In this document: piece after piece, positions 9,204 to 17,194 of the stretch | Layout: the number at the start of each line of letters is the position of its first letter | Position numbering within the stretch: the stretch's first letter is position 1 | Origin: Chryseobacterium phocaeense | GTDB lineage: Bacteria; Bacteroidota; Bacteroidia; Flavobacteriales; Weeksellaceae | NCBI RefSeq assembly: GCF_900169075.1 | Contig: NZ_LT827015.1 | Span: forward strand, 1,488,001 to 1,552,000 | Direction of reading: 5' to 3' | DNA: 64,000 nt | The notes under the pieces: generated by a model | Seen by the model: only the letters and a program-made list of their open reading frames with translations | Told to the model about the DNA's origin: nothing | Database searches by the model: none | Program-made: the position numbers and the translations under genes

Positions 9204-10373
9204 TTATTTCTCAATAATAATCTTTCTTGTCACATTATGCTTATCAGACTTTACGGTTACCATATATACTCCGTTGGCAAGGCCGGAAGTGTTCAGTTTA
9301 TTTTCGTTTTCTGCATTCAGGAGCAGCCTGCCATTCATATCAGTGACCTCCACTTTGAAATTTTTATCATTTTTCGGAAGTTCAATATGAAGAACATTTT
9401 GCGCCGGATTAGGGTATATTTTTACTGTTTCCAGGTTTCCGGACTGAATATCATCAGTAGCCAGGGTTCCTGTAGCTACAGCAAAGTGTTGAAGAGCACC
9501 TATAGTTGCTTTTCCGACATTGAATACATAAACGGGATCTACGTTGGCAAAAGTATCATTCGGGGTATGTTCATTATGGCTTCTTTGGGTTTCATAAAAA
9601 CCTGTAATGATATCTCCTTTACCTTCAAACGGCATATAATCTGAATTAAATGCATTGGACATGGTTGTTTGCAGTGGTGAGTAAAGCGTGGTGCAGGTAG
9701 CCAGCTGCTGTGTCATGGCAAGAGAAGCTGCGTTATTTCCACTTTGTCCGCTCTGGTCACTTTCGCACTTGATATTATTGTTGGTATTTCCCAGTTGGCC
9801 GCCCACCTGGTCAATATTGAACACAACTTTAAGATTAAGCTGGCGCACATTATTCTGGAAAACAACATTGTTCACATAATGAGAGCTGCCCAGAAGCCCC
9901 TGTTCCTCACCCGAAAAATGGATAAACTTGATGGAATATTCTGTAGGGACATCTTTTAATATCCGTGCCGCTTCAAGCAGAATAGAAGTACCGCTGCCAT
10001 TGTCGCTCACTCCGGGGCCGTTCACAGTATCATAATGCCCGCAGATGATCACATAGGTATTGGGATAAACGGTTCCTGTTTTAGTAATGATTAAATTTTT
10101 TGAGCTGGTATTTGAATAGTTAAAACTATCTTCTGTAATCTGGCTGGCAGTATAACCGTAAGATTGATACTTTGCTTTCAGCCAGTTCAGCGCATTTGTA
10201 TTTTCTGCAGAACCTGTGGTTTTTATACCAAGACCTGCGAATTCCTGAAGAATCGTCGTGATATTAGTCTGCGAAACTTTGTCGGCCCGGGTTTGATAAG
10301 CCTGTATAAAATTCTGAGCTTGAAGGCTGTAAGATGACAAAGAAAGAAGTACAATAGTTGTTATTTTTTTCAC
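9204..10373 (-). CDS. secreted M28 family zinc aminopeptidase with T9SS sorting tail (copy 3)
   Basis: First transcribed of three tandem M28 paralogues. It starts on GTG (10373), giving the signal peptide KKITTIVLLSLSSYSLQAQ. The catalytic motifs are CGHYDT, VSDNGSG, SGEEQGLLGSSHYV, NIDQVGG and EHTPNDTF, and the tail KIYPNPAQN to IIIEK is a T9SS sorting domain. Total 389 residues. A flavobacterial -7 box lies 35-42 bases upstream. The three genes are separated by 115-143 bases with no clear terminators inside, so they may form one unit, but each could have its own promoter. Confidence 0.92.
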   Translation of the reverse strand: MKKITTIVLLSLSSYSLQAQNFIQAYQTRADKVSQTNITTILQEFAGLGIKTTGSAENTNALNWLKAKYQSYGYTASQITEDSFNYSNTSSKNLIITKTGTVYPNTYVIICGHYDTVNGPGVSDNGSGTSILLEAARILKDVPTEYSIKFIHFSGEEQGLLGSSHYVNNVVFQNNVRQLNLKVVFNIDQVGGQLGNTNNNIKCESDQSGQSGNNAASLAMTQQLATCTTLYSPLQTTMSNAFNSDYMPFEGKGDIITGFYETQRSHNEHTPNDTFANVDPVYVFNVGKATIGALQHFAVATGTLATDDIQSGNLETVKIYPNPAQNVLHIELPKNDKNFKVEVTDMNGRLLLNAENENKLNTSGLANGVYMVTVKSDKHNVTRKIIIEK

Positions 10374-10407
10374 TTTTGACTATATTTTTAGATATTTTAT
10401 AATTCAA

Positions 10408-10415
10408 CAAATGTA
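10408..10415 (-). promoter_or_regulatory. -7 promoter box for peptidase copy 3
   Basis: TACATTTG on the minus strand fits the flavobacterial -7 consensus TAnnTTTG and lies 35 bases before the GTG start. A -33 TTG at ideal spacing is not clear. Confidence 0.5.
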
Positions 10416-10556
10416 GATAATAAATATCAATTTTATTTTATGCAAAAAGGAAAATTCTGGAATTGGATGTTATTTTTTTTAATCAGTTTAAAACAGTGTA
10501 AATTAATCTATTATAACGTTGTTTTAATGAAAATAAATCACAATTGTCTTATGCGT

Positions 10557-10585
10557 AAAAAAAATCCCGGACAAAGCCCGGGATT
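10557..10585 (-). terminator. terminator of rpmI-rplT
   Basis: On the minus strand AATCCCGG and CCGGGATT form an 8 bp GC-rich stem followed by eight T, 25 bases beyond the rplT stop. Strong intrinsic terminator. Confidence 0.9.
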
Positions 10586-10609
10586 ATATTGATAACAAAA
10601 AATTCTACA

Positions 10610-10954
10610 TTATTTTACTTGATCTACAACTGCTTTGAAAGCTTCAGGGTGATTCATTGCTAAATCTGCTAAAACTTTTCTGTTAAGCTCTACGTTGTTC
10701 TTTTTAAGAGCTCCCATAAACTGAGAGTAAGACATTCCATGCTCTCTGGCACCTGCATTGATACGGGTAATCCAAAGAGATCTGAAGTTTCTTTTCTTCT
10801 CTTTTCTTCCACGGTAAGCATATTGCATTGCTTTTTCTACCGCGTTTTTAGCTACAGTCCAAACGTTCTTTCTTCTACCGAAAAAACCTTTGGCTTGTTT
10901 CATAATTTTCTTTCTGCGAGCTCTTGAAGCTACTGCATTTACTGATCTTGGCAT
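10610..10954 (-). CDS. rplT: 50S ribosomal protein L20
   Basis: Early-assembly protein of the large ribosomal subunit that binds 23S rRNA. The 114-residue sequence is typical: basic N-terminal extension ([20 protein letters not shown]), [20 protein letters not shown] and the conserved [11 protein letters not shown] and [10 protein letters not shown]. It lies downstream of rpmI as in most bacteria, with an unusually long 118-base gap. In other bacteria L20 represses its own operon by binding the leader RNA; I cannot identify such a leader with confidence here. Confidence 0.97.
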   Translation of the reverse strand: MPRSVNAVASRARRKKIMKQAKGFFGRRKNVWTVAKNAVEKAMQYAYRGRKEKKRNFRSLWITRINAGAREHGMSYSQFMGALKKNNVELNRKVLADLAMNHPEAFKAVVDQVK

Positions 10955-11072
10955 AATTTAAATTGTTTTTTTGAAAAGGGCGGCAGCTCAACTGCTCTTA
11001 GTGGCACCGTTTCAGGGTTAAATTGTTGAATTTGTTTTGAATTCTTATAAACCGGATATAGATTTATAAAAA

Positions 11073-11270
11073 CTACTTAATGGCTAATTGACGTAAAACG
11101 CTTTTCTCGTCCACAGCAGCAACATAAGAAGTCTGCGTAAGATTTCTCTTCTGCTTAGTTTCTTTCTTAGTTAAGATGTGGCTTTTGAAAGCATTTTTTC
11201 TTTTAATCTTACCAGTTCCGGTAAGTTTAAAACGCTTTTTAGCACCTGATTTCGTTTTTAATTTTGGCAT
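11073..11270 (-). CDS. rpmI: 50S ribosomal protein L35
   Basis: Small basic large-subunit protein, 65 residues as usual. [20 protein letters not shown] and [20 protein letters not shown] are the family signature. It is cotranscribed with rplT downstream. A TATCTTTG -7 box 74 bases upstream shows this pair has its own promoter. That fits its separation from infC, which in many bacteria is the first gene of an infC-rpmI-rplT operon; here two unrelated genes lie between. Confidence 0.97.
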   Translation of the reverse strand: MPKLKTKSGAKKRFKLTGTGKIKRKNAFKSHILTKKETKQKRNLTQTSYVAAVDEKSVLRQLAIK

Positions 11271-11343
11271 TGTTCTGCTTTTTTATTATTTTGTTATCAA
11301 TATCTTGTCATGTAATCCCCGCACCAGGCAGGAATTCGGTTTG

Positions 11344-11351
11344 CAAAGATA
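11344..11351 (-). promoter_or_regulatory. -7 promoter box for rpmI-rplT
   Basis: TATCTTTG on the minus strand matches TAnnTTTG. It gives a leader of roughly 65 bases before the rpmI ATG, containing a small hairpin-capable segment (CCTG...CGGG) that could be a ribosomal-protein leader; that role is only inferred. Confidence 0.6.
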
Positions 11352-11402
11352 CAAAAAAAAATTAATCTAAACTTTATAATCTTTGATTTTATCAGACCGT
11401 AC

Positions 11403-11429
11403 AAAAAAACCGTTTCTTTCGGGAAACGG
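11403..11429 (-). terminator. terminator of the lectin lipoprotein gene
   Basis: On the minus strand CCGTTTC and GAAACGG form a 7 bp stem followed by seven T, 24 bases after the stop codon. Confidence 0.85.
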
Positions 11430-11452
11430 CTATATTTTAAAGTAGTTAGTAT

Positions 11453-12022
11453 TTACAGGAAGTCTTCAACAATTATTGAATTCCTTTCTTCGTTATTTCC
11501 ACCTAAAACAACTTTAATTCTATATCCTGAAGGAATTGCTGCCCCGGATCTTGAATAAAGCTGAAGTTTTACGTGAGGATTGGCTACATGATAATTCACG
11601 GCAGTATTGGAGCTCCAAAGCGCATTTCCATCTCTGTAAATAACCATATTTCCATCATTTTGTACAATAAGTCTTGGAGTCCCGGAGCTTCTGTATGTGT
11701 TGGAATGCCATAAGACGGTATTAAATCCCGGTCTTTCTCTGTACAGAACCAGATTATTATCCGTTTGCATAATAAAACGGTACGTGCTGCCATTGCATTC
11801 CATACTGATGGACTGACCGGCCTCTAATACCTGAGGGTGATTGGTACTTTCCTTTAAGAGGGTATAACGGGTAAGATCAAAAGGACCTCTGGCTGCAGAC
11901 TTGTCTCCTGCGACAGCCTGCGTCTCATTTTGCATATTCGTATTAGGGTCAAGAATATCATCCTGAGCGCATGATGCAAGAAGCATCGGAAGGCTTAATA
12001 AAGCCAGTAATTTAATTTTCAT
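11453..12022 (-). CDS. lipoprotein with bulb-type (mannose-binding) lectin domain
   Basis: A 189-residue lipoprotein. The signal peptide ends in a lipobox LLASC with C18 the lipidated Cys; the next residues AQDD are acidic, resembling the lipoprotein export signal of Flavobacteriia, so it is probably displayed on the cell surface (inference). Residues about 50-150 form a bulb-type (GNA-like) lectin domain: two copies of the mannose-binding motif QxDxNxVxY are complete, QTDNNLVLY (86-94) and QNDGNMVIY (121-129), each followed by the typical LW-SNT strand. The last 40 residues are not recognised. It could serve adhesion or binding of mannose-rich glycans; related domains also occur in lectin-like bacteriocins, but a single-domain lipoprotein is not proof of that. 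It sits between infC and rpmI with its own terminator. Confidence 0.85.
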   Translation of the reverse strand: MKIKLLALLSLPMLLASCAQDDILDPNTNMQNETQAVAGDKSAARGPFDLTRYTLLKESTNHPQVLEAGQSISMECNGSTYRFIMQTDNNLVLYRERPGFNTVLWHSNTYRSSGTPRLIVQNDGNMVIYRDGNALWSSNTAVNYHVANPHVKLQLYSRSGAAIPSGYRIKVVLGGNNEERNSIIVEDFL

Positions 12023-12152
12023 TGGTTAGGATTTAACATCACGAAGATACTAACTAATAAATTAAATCACAAGTGTAAGATTAAATATAAGCAATTAAAT
12101 CCTTTGTTAATGAGGTTTTGTGATTGCTTTTAAAACACATTTTAGTGTATTA

Positions 12153-12186
12153 AAATAAAAAAACCGCCATTTAATTCAAATGACGG
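12153..12186 (-). terminator. terminator of the alpha/beta hydrolase gene
   Basis: On the minus strand CCGTCATTT and AAATGGCGG pair (one mismatch), followed by seven T, about 27 bases beyond the stop codon. Confidence 0.8.
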
Positions 12187-12212
12187 CCTTGTAATATTAT
12201 AGTGCAAATCAA

Positions 12213-13034
12213 TTATGACTGAAAAAATGCTAATAAATCTTTATTGATGGTTTCTGCTTCTGTAGTAGGCATTCCATGCGGAAATCCGGGATAGGAAATT
12301 AATTTCCCGTTCTTAAGAAGGGTAGCGGCCACCTTACCGGTCGTTTCAAAAGGAACGATCTGATCATCTTCTCCATGCAAAACAAGAACCGGAACTTCTG
12401 TATTCTTAAGGTCTTCTGTGAAATCTGTTTCGGAGAAAGCTTTGATACAGTCATAATGTGCTTTGATAGAACCCATCATTCCCTGTCTCCACCAGTTTCT
12501 CTGGATGCCTTCGGAAACTTTTGCGCCTTCTCTGTTATACCCGTAAAAAGGGAATGTGATGTCAATGTAGAACTGCTGTCTGTGGTGAGCGGTATTATTG
12601 CGGATATCATCAAAAACAGAAATCGGAACACCGTTCGGGTTGTTTTCGTTTTGAACCATAATAGGGGTTACCGCGCTTATTAAAACGGCTTTGGCAACTC
12701 TTCCTTTACCGTGCTGTGCCACATATCTGATCACTTCACCTCCTCCTGTGGAATGTCCCACATGGATCACATCTTTCAGGTCTAATGCCGTTACGATTTC
12801 ATCAACATCAGATGCGTACGTGTCCATATTATGTCCTTCCGGCGTCTGCTCAGATCTTCCGTGCCCTCTTCTGTCGTGGGCAATAACCCTGTAGCCTTTC
12901 TCCAGGAAAAACAACATCTGTGCGTCCCAGTCATCGCTGGATAGCGGCCATCCATGGTGAAAAAATACAGGCTGTCCTTTTCCCCAATCTTTGTAATAAA
13001 TCTCTGTTCCGTCTTTTAATGTAAGTGTGCTCAT
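12213..13034 (-). CDS. alpha/beta hydrolase, non-heme chloroperoxidase/esterase type
   Basis: Cytoplasmic 273-residue alpha/beta hydrolase with no signal peptide. Seen are the oxyanion-hole region HHGWPLSSDDWD, the nucleophile elbow GHSTGGGE with S95, the acid in VLHGEDDQIVPF and the base His in YPGFPHGMPTT. The closest known family is the cofactor-free haloperoxidases/aryl esterases, which hydrolyse small esters and form peracids. The natural substrate cannot be told from sequence. It lies alone between infC and the lectin gene with its own terminator, so it is likely monocistronic. Confidence 0.9.
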   Translation of the reverse strand: MSTLTLKDGTEIYYKDWGKGQPVFFHHGWPLSSDDWDAQMLFFLEKGYRVIAHDRRGHGRSEQTPEGHNMDTYASDVDEIVTALDLKDVIHVGHSTGGGEVIRYVAQHGKGRVAKAVLISAVTPIMVQNENNPNGVPISVFDDIRNNTAHHRQQFYIDITFPFYGYNREGAKVSEGIQRNWWRQGMMGSIKAHYDCIKAFSETDFTEDLKNTEVPVLVLHGEDDQIVPFETTGKVAATLLKNGKLISYPGFPHGMPTTEAETINKDLLAFFQS

Positions 13035-13170
13035 CGTTTTTCCTGTTTAATTTGTTAATAATATAAATTATTTTGTTGTTTGTTATTTACAATACAAATG
13101 TATACTTATATCTTTTACCGGAAATTGATGTAGGGTAATATTTAATAATAATTTAATAAATTTTAACAAC

Positions 13171-13199
13171 AAAAAAACCTCAAAATAATTTGAGGTTTT
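13171..13199 (-). terminator. terminator downstream of infC
   Basis: On the minus strand AAAACCTCAAA and TTTGAGGTTTT form an 11 bp stem, with the T tract continuing after it. It ends the thrS-infC unit about 37 bases after the stop codon. Confidence 0.85.
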
Positions 13200-13235
13200 G
13201 TATGATAGGAAACAGACACAGTGTCTGTTAAAAAA

Positions 13236-13796
13236 CTATTTAGCTGGTTTTTTAGGACTCATCATCATAATCATTCTTTTTCCTTCAAGTTTCGGAAGCT
13301 GGTCTACTTTTCCAACATGCTCAAGTTCCTGAGCAAGTTTTAGAAGTAAGATTTCTCCCTGGTCTTTAAAGATAATTGAACGTCCTTTAAAAAATACGTA
13401 GGTTTTTAATTTTGAACCTTCTTCAAGAAACTTTTCAGCGTGCTTCTTCTTAAATTCATAATCGTGATCATCGGTCTGAGGTCCGAAACGGATCTCTTTC
13501 ACAACCACTTTTACCTGCTTTGCTTTTAGTTCCTTCTGCTTTTTCTTTTGCTCGTATAAAAACTTTTTATAGTCTAATATCCTTGCAATAAAAGGCTCAG
13601 CCTTATCAGAGATTACTACCAGATCAAGCTCCTGCTCTGTGGCAAGCTGTCTTGCTTTATCAATTGGGTAAACTCCCGGCTCTACGTTATCGCCCACCAA
13701 ACGAAGCTCTCTCACACGAATTTTATCGTTGATCAAGTGTAAGTCCTCCTGTACAGGACGTCTCTGTGGGCCCCTGTTGTTAAATCTTTGTGCTAT
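13236..13796 (-). CDS. infC: translation initiation factor IF-3, probable ATA start
   Basis: IF3 binds the 30S subunit and rejects non-canonical start codons and tRNAs. The frame holds the N-terminal domain ([20 protein letters not shown]), the linker rich in Lys ([15 protein letters not shown]) and the C-terminal domain ([20 protein letters not shown] to [10 protein letters not shown]). The first ATG/GTG/TTG in frame (TTG 13736) would cut off residues preceding LINDKIRV. The open frame runs further up to ATA 13796, reading [19 protein letters not shown], a basic leader of the kind found at IF3 N-termini; just above that is a stop (TAA). I therefore infer an ATA start, 186 residues. In E. coli infC also uses a rare start (ATT), which makes IF3 limit its own synthesis. 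Confidence 0.88.
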   Translation of the reverse strand: MAQRFNNRGPQRRPVQEDLHLINDKIRVRELRLVGDNVEPGVYPIDKARQLATEQELDLVVISDKAEPFIARILDYKKFLYEQKKKQKELKAKQVKVVVKEIRFGPQTDDHDYEFKKKHAEKFLEEGSKLKTYVFFKGRSIIFKDQGEILLLKLAQELEHVGKVDQLPKLEGKRMIMMMSPKKPAK

Positions 13797-13839
13797 TGTA
13801 TTATAATTTTATTGGTTAATTACTTATCTATTTTTCTAA

Positions 13840-13922
13840 AATTAAAAGATTCAAAAATTTAATGATTAAAAGATTAATGTACGTTGAGTAATTTTTCAAT
13901 CTTTTTAATTCTTCAATCGTTC
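13840..13922. repeat. decayed inverted repeat between infC and thrS
   Basis: The spacer holds ATTAAAAGATTCAAAAATTT near 13841-13862 and, in the other orientation, AATTTTTCAATCTTTTTAAT at about 13891-13910. They pair imperfectly around a short centre. It may be a degenerate intergenic repeat or a weak hairpin; no function is evident. Confidence 0.45.
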
Positions 13923-13930
13923 AATGCTTT

Positions 13931-15850
13931 TTATATGGCTGCTTCCTTTTTAAAATAAGCCACAAAATCCTCCATACTCATCACTCCAAGGTCTCCTTCG
14001 CCACGTCTTCTTACAGAAATTGTGCCTTCTTTTTCCTCATTCTCTCCTACAACCAGCATGAAAGGGATTTTCTTCAATTCCGCATCACGGATCTTTTTCC
14101 CGGTCTTCTCATTTCTGTCGTCAATCAGACCGCTAATATCGTGATTTTCCAAAAATTGTGAAACTTTTTTTGAATAATCTACATATTTTTCACTGATTGG
14201 TAGAATAATAAACTGATCAGGGCTTAACCATAACGGGAAGTTCCCGGCCGTATTTTCCAGCAGGATCGCAATGAAACGTTCCATAGAACCGAATGGTGCT
14301 CTGTGAATCATTACCGGTCTGTGCTTCTCATTATCGTTTCCGATATAATGAAGATCGAATCGTTCCGGTAAATTATAATCCACCTGGATGGTTCCCAGCT
14401 GCCATTTTCTCCCTAAAGCATCTTTTACCATAAAATCCAGTTTCGGACCGTAGAATGCAGCTTCACCGTATTCTACAATGGTTGTTAACCCTTTTTTCTC
14501 TGCCGCATTGATGATGGCATTTTCGGCTTTTTCCCAATTTTCATCAGAACCGATATACTTTTCTCTGTTTTCAGGATCTCTCAACGAAACCTGAGTGACA
14601 AAATCTTCAAAACCTAAGGATTTGAATACATAAAGCGTTAAATCAATTACTTTTTCAAATTCCTCTGAAAGCTGATCCGGAGTACAGAAAAGGTGGGCAT
14701 CATCCTGAGTAAATCCACGAACTCTTGTCAGTCCGTGAAGCTCTCCGCTCTGCTCATATCGGTATACCGTTCCGAATTCTGCATATCTCTTTGGAAGATC
14801 CCTGTAGCTCCATTGTGAAGTTTTATAGATTTCACAGTGGTGAGGACAGTTCATCGGCTTCAGCAGGAATTCTTCTCCTTCATTCGGAGTTTTGATCGGC
14901 TGGAAGCTGTCAGCCCCGTATTTATCCCAGTGTCCTGAAGTTACATACAGTTCTTTTGCCCCGATATGCGGAGACATTACGAATTCGTAACCTCCTTTTT
15001 TCTGAGCTTCAGAAAGGAAATTTTCCAGTTTTCTTCTTAAGGCAGTTCCTTTGGGTAACCATAATGGAAGACCTGCACCTACTTTCTCAGAGAAGGCAAA
15101 AATACCAAGTTCCTTACCCAGTTTTCTGTGGTCTCTTCTTTTGGCTTCCTCCAGTTTTTCAAGATATTCAGTAAGCTCTTTCTGTTTAGGGAAAGAAATA
15201 CCGTATACTCTAGTCAGCTGAGGGTTGTTTTCGTTTCCTCTCCAATAGGCTCCGGCTGCGTTTAAGATTTTCACTGCTTTCACAATTCCGGTGTTAGGAA
15301 TGTGTCCGCCACGGCATAGATCCGTGAAATTATCATGGGTTACAAAAGTGATCTCCCCATCGTTAAGATTAGAAATGAGCTCCACTTTGTAAGGGTTATC
15401 CGCATACGTTTTTAATGCTTCTTCTTTAGAAACAGGGTATAGCGAGAATGTTGAACCTTTCTTGGCATTTTCCAGGACTCTTTTTTCAATCTTCTCAAAA
15501 TCTTTTTCAGATAAACTTTCGTTTCCGAAATCTACATCATAATAGAATCCACTCTCAATGGCAGGTCCAATGGTAAGCTTAGCATCGGGATAAAATTCAA
15601 GGATAGCCTGCGCCAGCAAGTGGGCAGAAGAATGCCAGAAAGCTTTCTTTCCAAGATCATCATTCCAGGTCAGCAATTGTACCGTTGAATCCGTGGTTAT
15701 AGGTGTGGTTGTTTCTACTTGTTTGCCGTTTACAACTGCGGAAATGGTATTTCTAGCCAATCCCTCACTGATAGATTTTGCCACATCTAGAGGAGTAACT
15801 TCTCCTTCGAATTCTTTGACACTATTGTCTGGAAGTGTAATTTTTATCAT
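13931..15850 (-). CDS. thrS: threonyl-tRNA synthetase
   Basis: Class II aminoacyl-tRNA synthetase charging tRNA-Thr, with editing of mischarged Ser. The 639 residues show a TGS domain (1-60), the editing domain with HSSAH (H73, H77), the catalytic core with motif 2 in [20 protein letters not shown], the zinc Cys in MNCPHHCE and motif 3 in [10 protein letters not shown], then the anticodon-binding domain. Start ATG 15850. infC follows 134 bases downstream on the same strand, as in many bacteria. TATTTTTG at 15875-15882 is a plausible -7 box. Confidence 0.98.
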   Translation of the reverse strand: MIKITLPDNSVKEFEGEVTPLDVAKSISEGLARNTISAVVNGKQVETTTPITTDSTVQLLTWNDDLGKKAFWHSSAHLLAQAILEFYPDAKLTIGPAIESGFYYDVDFGNESLSEKDFEKIEKRVLENAKKGSTFSLYPVSKEEALKTYADNPYKVELISNLNDGEITFVTHDNFTDLCRGGHIPNTGIVKAVKILNAAGAYWRGNENNPQLTRVYGISFPKQKELTEYLEKLEEAKRRDHRKLGKELGIFAFSEKVGAGLPLWLPKGTALRRKLENFLSEAQKKGGYEFVMSPHIGAKELYVTSGHWDKYGADSFQPIKTPNEGEEFLLKPMNCPHHCEIYKTSQWSYRDLPKRYAEFGTVYRYEQSGELHGLTRVRGFTQDDAHLFCTPDQLSEEFEKVIDLTLYVFKSLGFEDFVTQVSLRDPENREKYIGSDENWEKAENAIINAAEKKGLTTIVEYGEAAFYGPKLDFMVKDALGRKWQLGTIQVDYNLPERFDLHYIGNDNEKHRPVMIHRAPFGSMERFIAILLENTAGNFPLWLSPDQFIILPISEKYVDYSKKVSQFLENHDISGLIDDRNEKTGKKIRDAELKKIPFMLVVGENEEKEGTISVRRRGEGDLGVMSMEDFVAYFKKEAAI

Positions 15851-15874
15851 TGTTTACTAAGAAATTTTAAGACG

Positions 15875-15882
15875 CAAAAATA
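15875..15882 (-). promoter_or_regulatory. -7 promoter box for thrS
   Basis: TATTTTTG on the minus strand matches TAnnTTTG, 25 bases before the thrS ATG. The -33 element is unclear. Confidence 0.5.
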
Positions 15883-15914
15883 CGCATTTTTTAGTTAATA
15901 TGCTATATTTAAAC

Positions 15915-15922
15915 TATATTTG
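15915..15922 (+). promoter_or_regulatory. -7 promoter box for the M19 dipeptidase gene
   Basis: TATATTTG on the plus strand matches TAnnTTTG and lies in the divergent spacer opposite thrS. No good -33 TTG is visible; TTTTTTAG lies about 20 bases upstream. Confidence 0.4.
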
Positions 15923-16083
15923 AAATAAGAATTACGATTCGATCCTGAAAATGTGATGGGTGATTTGAACGGATTCACCCTCATTCCAATTTTTTTAAAG
16001 AAAAAATAAGATGTTTTATGGTAAATGACCGTAAAAATGGGGGCTGCCTATCCCTGGAAAAGCCAATGTTAATTTTAGATAAT

Positions 16084-17061
16084 ATGGAAAATATGAAGAA
16101 CTTTACTATTGATCTGCACTGTGATCTTTTAGTATATTTATTAGGCCCGGAAGCAAAAATTGACGACCGTGAACTGGGCTGCTCGCTTCCTTACTTAAAA
16201 GAAGGCAATGTGAAGCTGCAGATTATGGCTATATATTCCTCAACGGGCGAGGGCAGTACGGTATATGGAGCCGGACAGAGTGAGCTTTTTGCAGATTTGC
16301 TGAAAGGTAAAGACTTTTTTTTATTTGAGGGCGAAAACTATAAGCATCCCGGAAATGAAAACAAAACCGGGGTCATCGCATCCATTGAAAATGCATCCAG
16401 TTTCTGTGGTGAGGATGATACGCTGGAAACCGGGTTTAAAAATCTGGAAGCCATTATTGAGAAAACGCAGAAAATTTTTTATATCGGAATTACCCATCAT
16501 ACTGAAAACCGCTTTGGAGGCGGAAACTATTCTACAGCAGGGCTGAAAGATGACGGAAAAGTCCTGCTGGATTACATTTCTGATAAAAATATACCGGTTG
16601 ACCTGGCCCATACAAGCGATCAGCTTGCATACGGCATTCTTAATTATATCGACCAGAAAAACTATAACATTCCTATTCTGGCCAGCCATTCCAACTACCG
16701 GACGATTCATGACAAAAACAGAAATCTTCCCGATGAGCTGGCCAAAGAAGTGATCAGAAGAAAAGGCTTAATAGGTCTCAACTTCATCAGAAACTGCGTA
16801 GACGAAACCAATCCGGATAAATTATACGAACATGTCCAATATGGTCTTGATCTCGGCGGGGCAGATGCTGTGGCATACGGGGCAGATTTTTTCTTCTGCA
16901 AAGACCACCCGGATAAATCCCGTCATCCTTTTTTCTTTAAAGGATATGATGATGCTTCCGCGTTTAATGTGATTAACAGCAGGATTGAACAGGAATTTTC
17001 CGCTGAAATTATGGAAAAGATAAGCCATAAAAATGCGTTGAAATTTTTAGAAAGATTATAA
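16084..17061 (+). CDS. M19 (membrane dipeptidase) family peptidase
   Basis: Zinc peptidase of the renal dipeptidase family, which cleaves dipeptides, often with a D-residue at the C-terminus. Seen are the zinc motif DLHCD close to the N-terminus, IENASSF (bridging Glu region), PVDLAHTSDQ and ILASHSNYR (zinc and substrate histidines), and YGADFFF near the end. No signal peptide is seen, so it is probably cytoplasmic. The frame is open from ATG 16018, but the extra 22 residues that start would add look unlike the family; ATG 16084 or 16093 places DLHCD about ten residues in. 325 residues from 16084. Confidence 0.85.
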   Translation: MENMKNFTIDLHCDLLVYLLGPEAKIDDRELGCSLPYLKEGNVKLQIMAIYSSTGEGSTVYGAGQSELFADLLKGKDFFLFEGENYKHPGNENKTGVIASIENASSFCGEDDTLETGFKNLEAIIEKTQKIFYIGITHHTENRFGGGNYSTAGLKDDGKVLLDYISDKNIPVDLAHTSDQLAYGILNYIDQKNYNIPILASHSNYRTIHDKNRNLPDELAKEVIRRKGLIGLNFIRNCVDETNPDKLYEHVQYGLDLGGADAVAYGADFFFCKDHPDKSRHPFFFKGYDDASAFNVINSRIEQEFSAEIMEKISHKNALKFLERL

Positions 17062-17194
17062 AACAGAAAGTCTGGTGGCTTCCAGAGCCTCTGCCACCAG
17101 ACATCACAAGATCATTTTTTAATTCGATATATTTCGTTAGTTGCGTGACGACTTCCTGGTGGTTTCGGGAGCCTAGCCACCATTAAAAAGTCTT

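Noticed and set aside
11453..12022. Lectin-like bacteriocin (LlpA type)
   Set aside because: Those carry two tandem lectin domains and no lipobox; here there is one domain and a lipoprotein signal.
16018..16083. Upstream ATG extending the M19 dipeptidase by 22 residues
   Set aside because: The extension (MVNDRKNGGCLSLEKP...) is unlike the family, in which the zinc motif lies close to the N-terminus.
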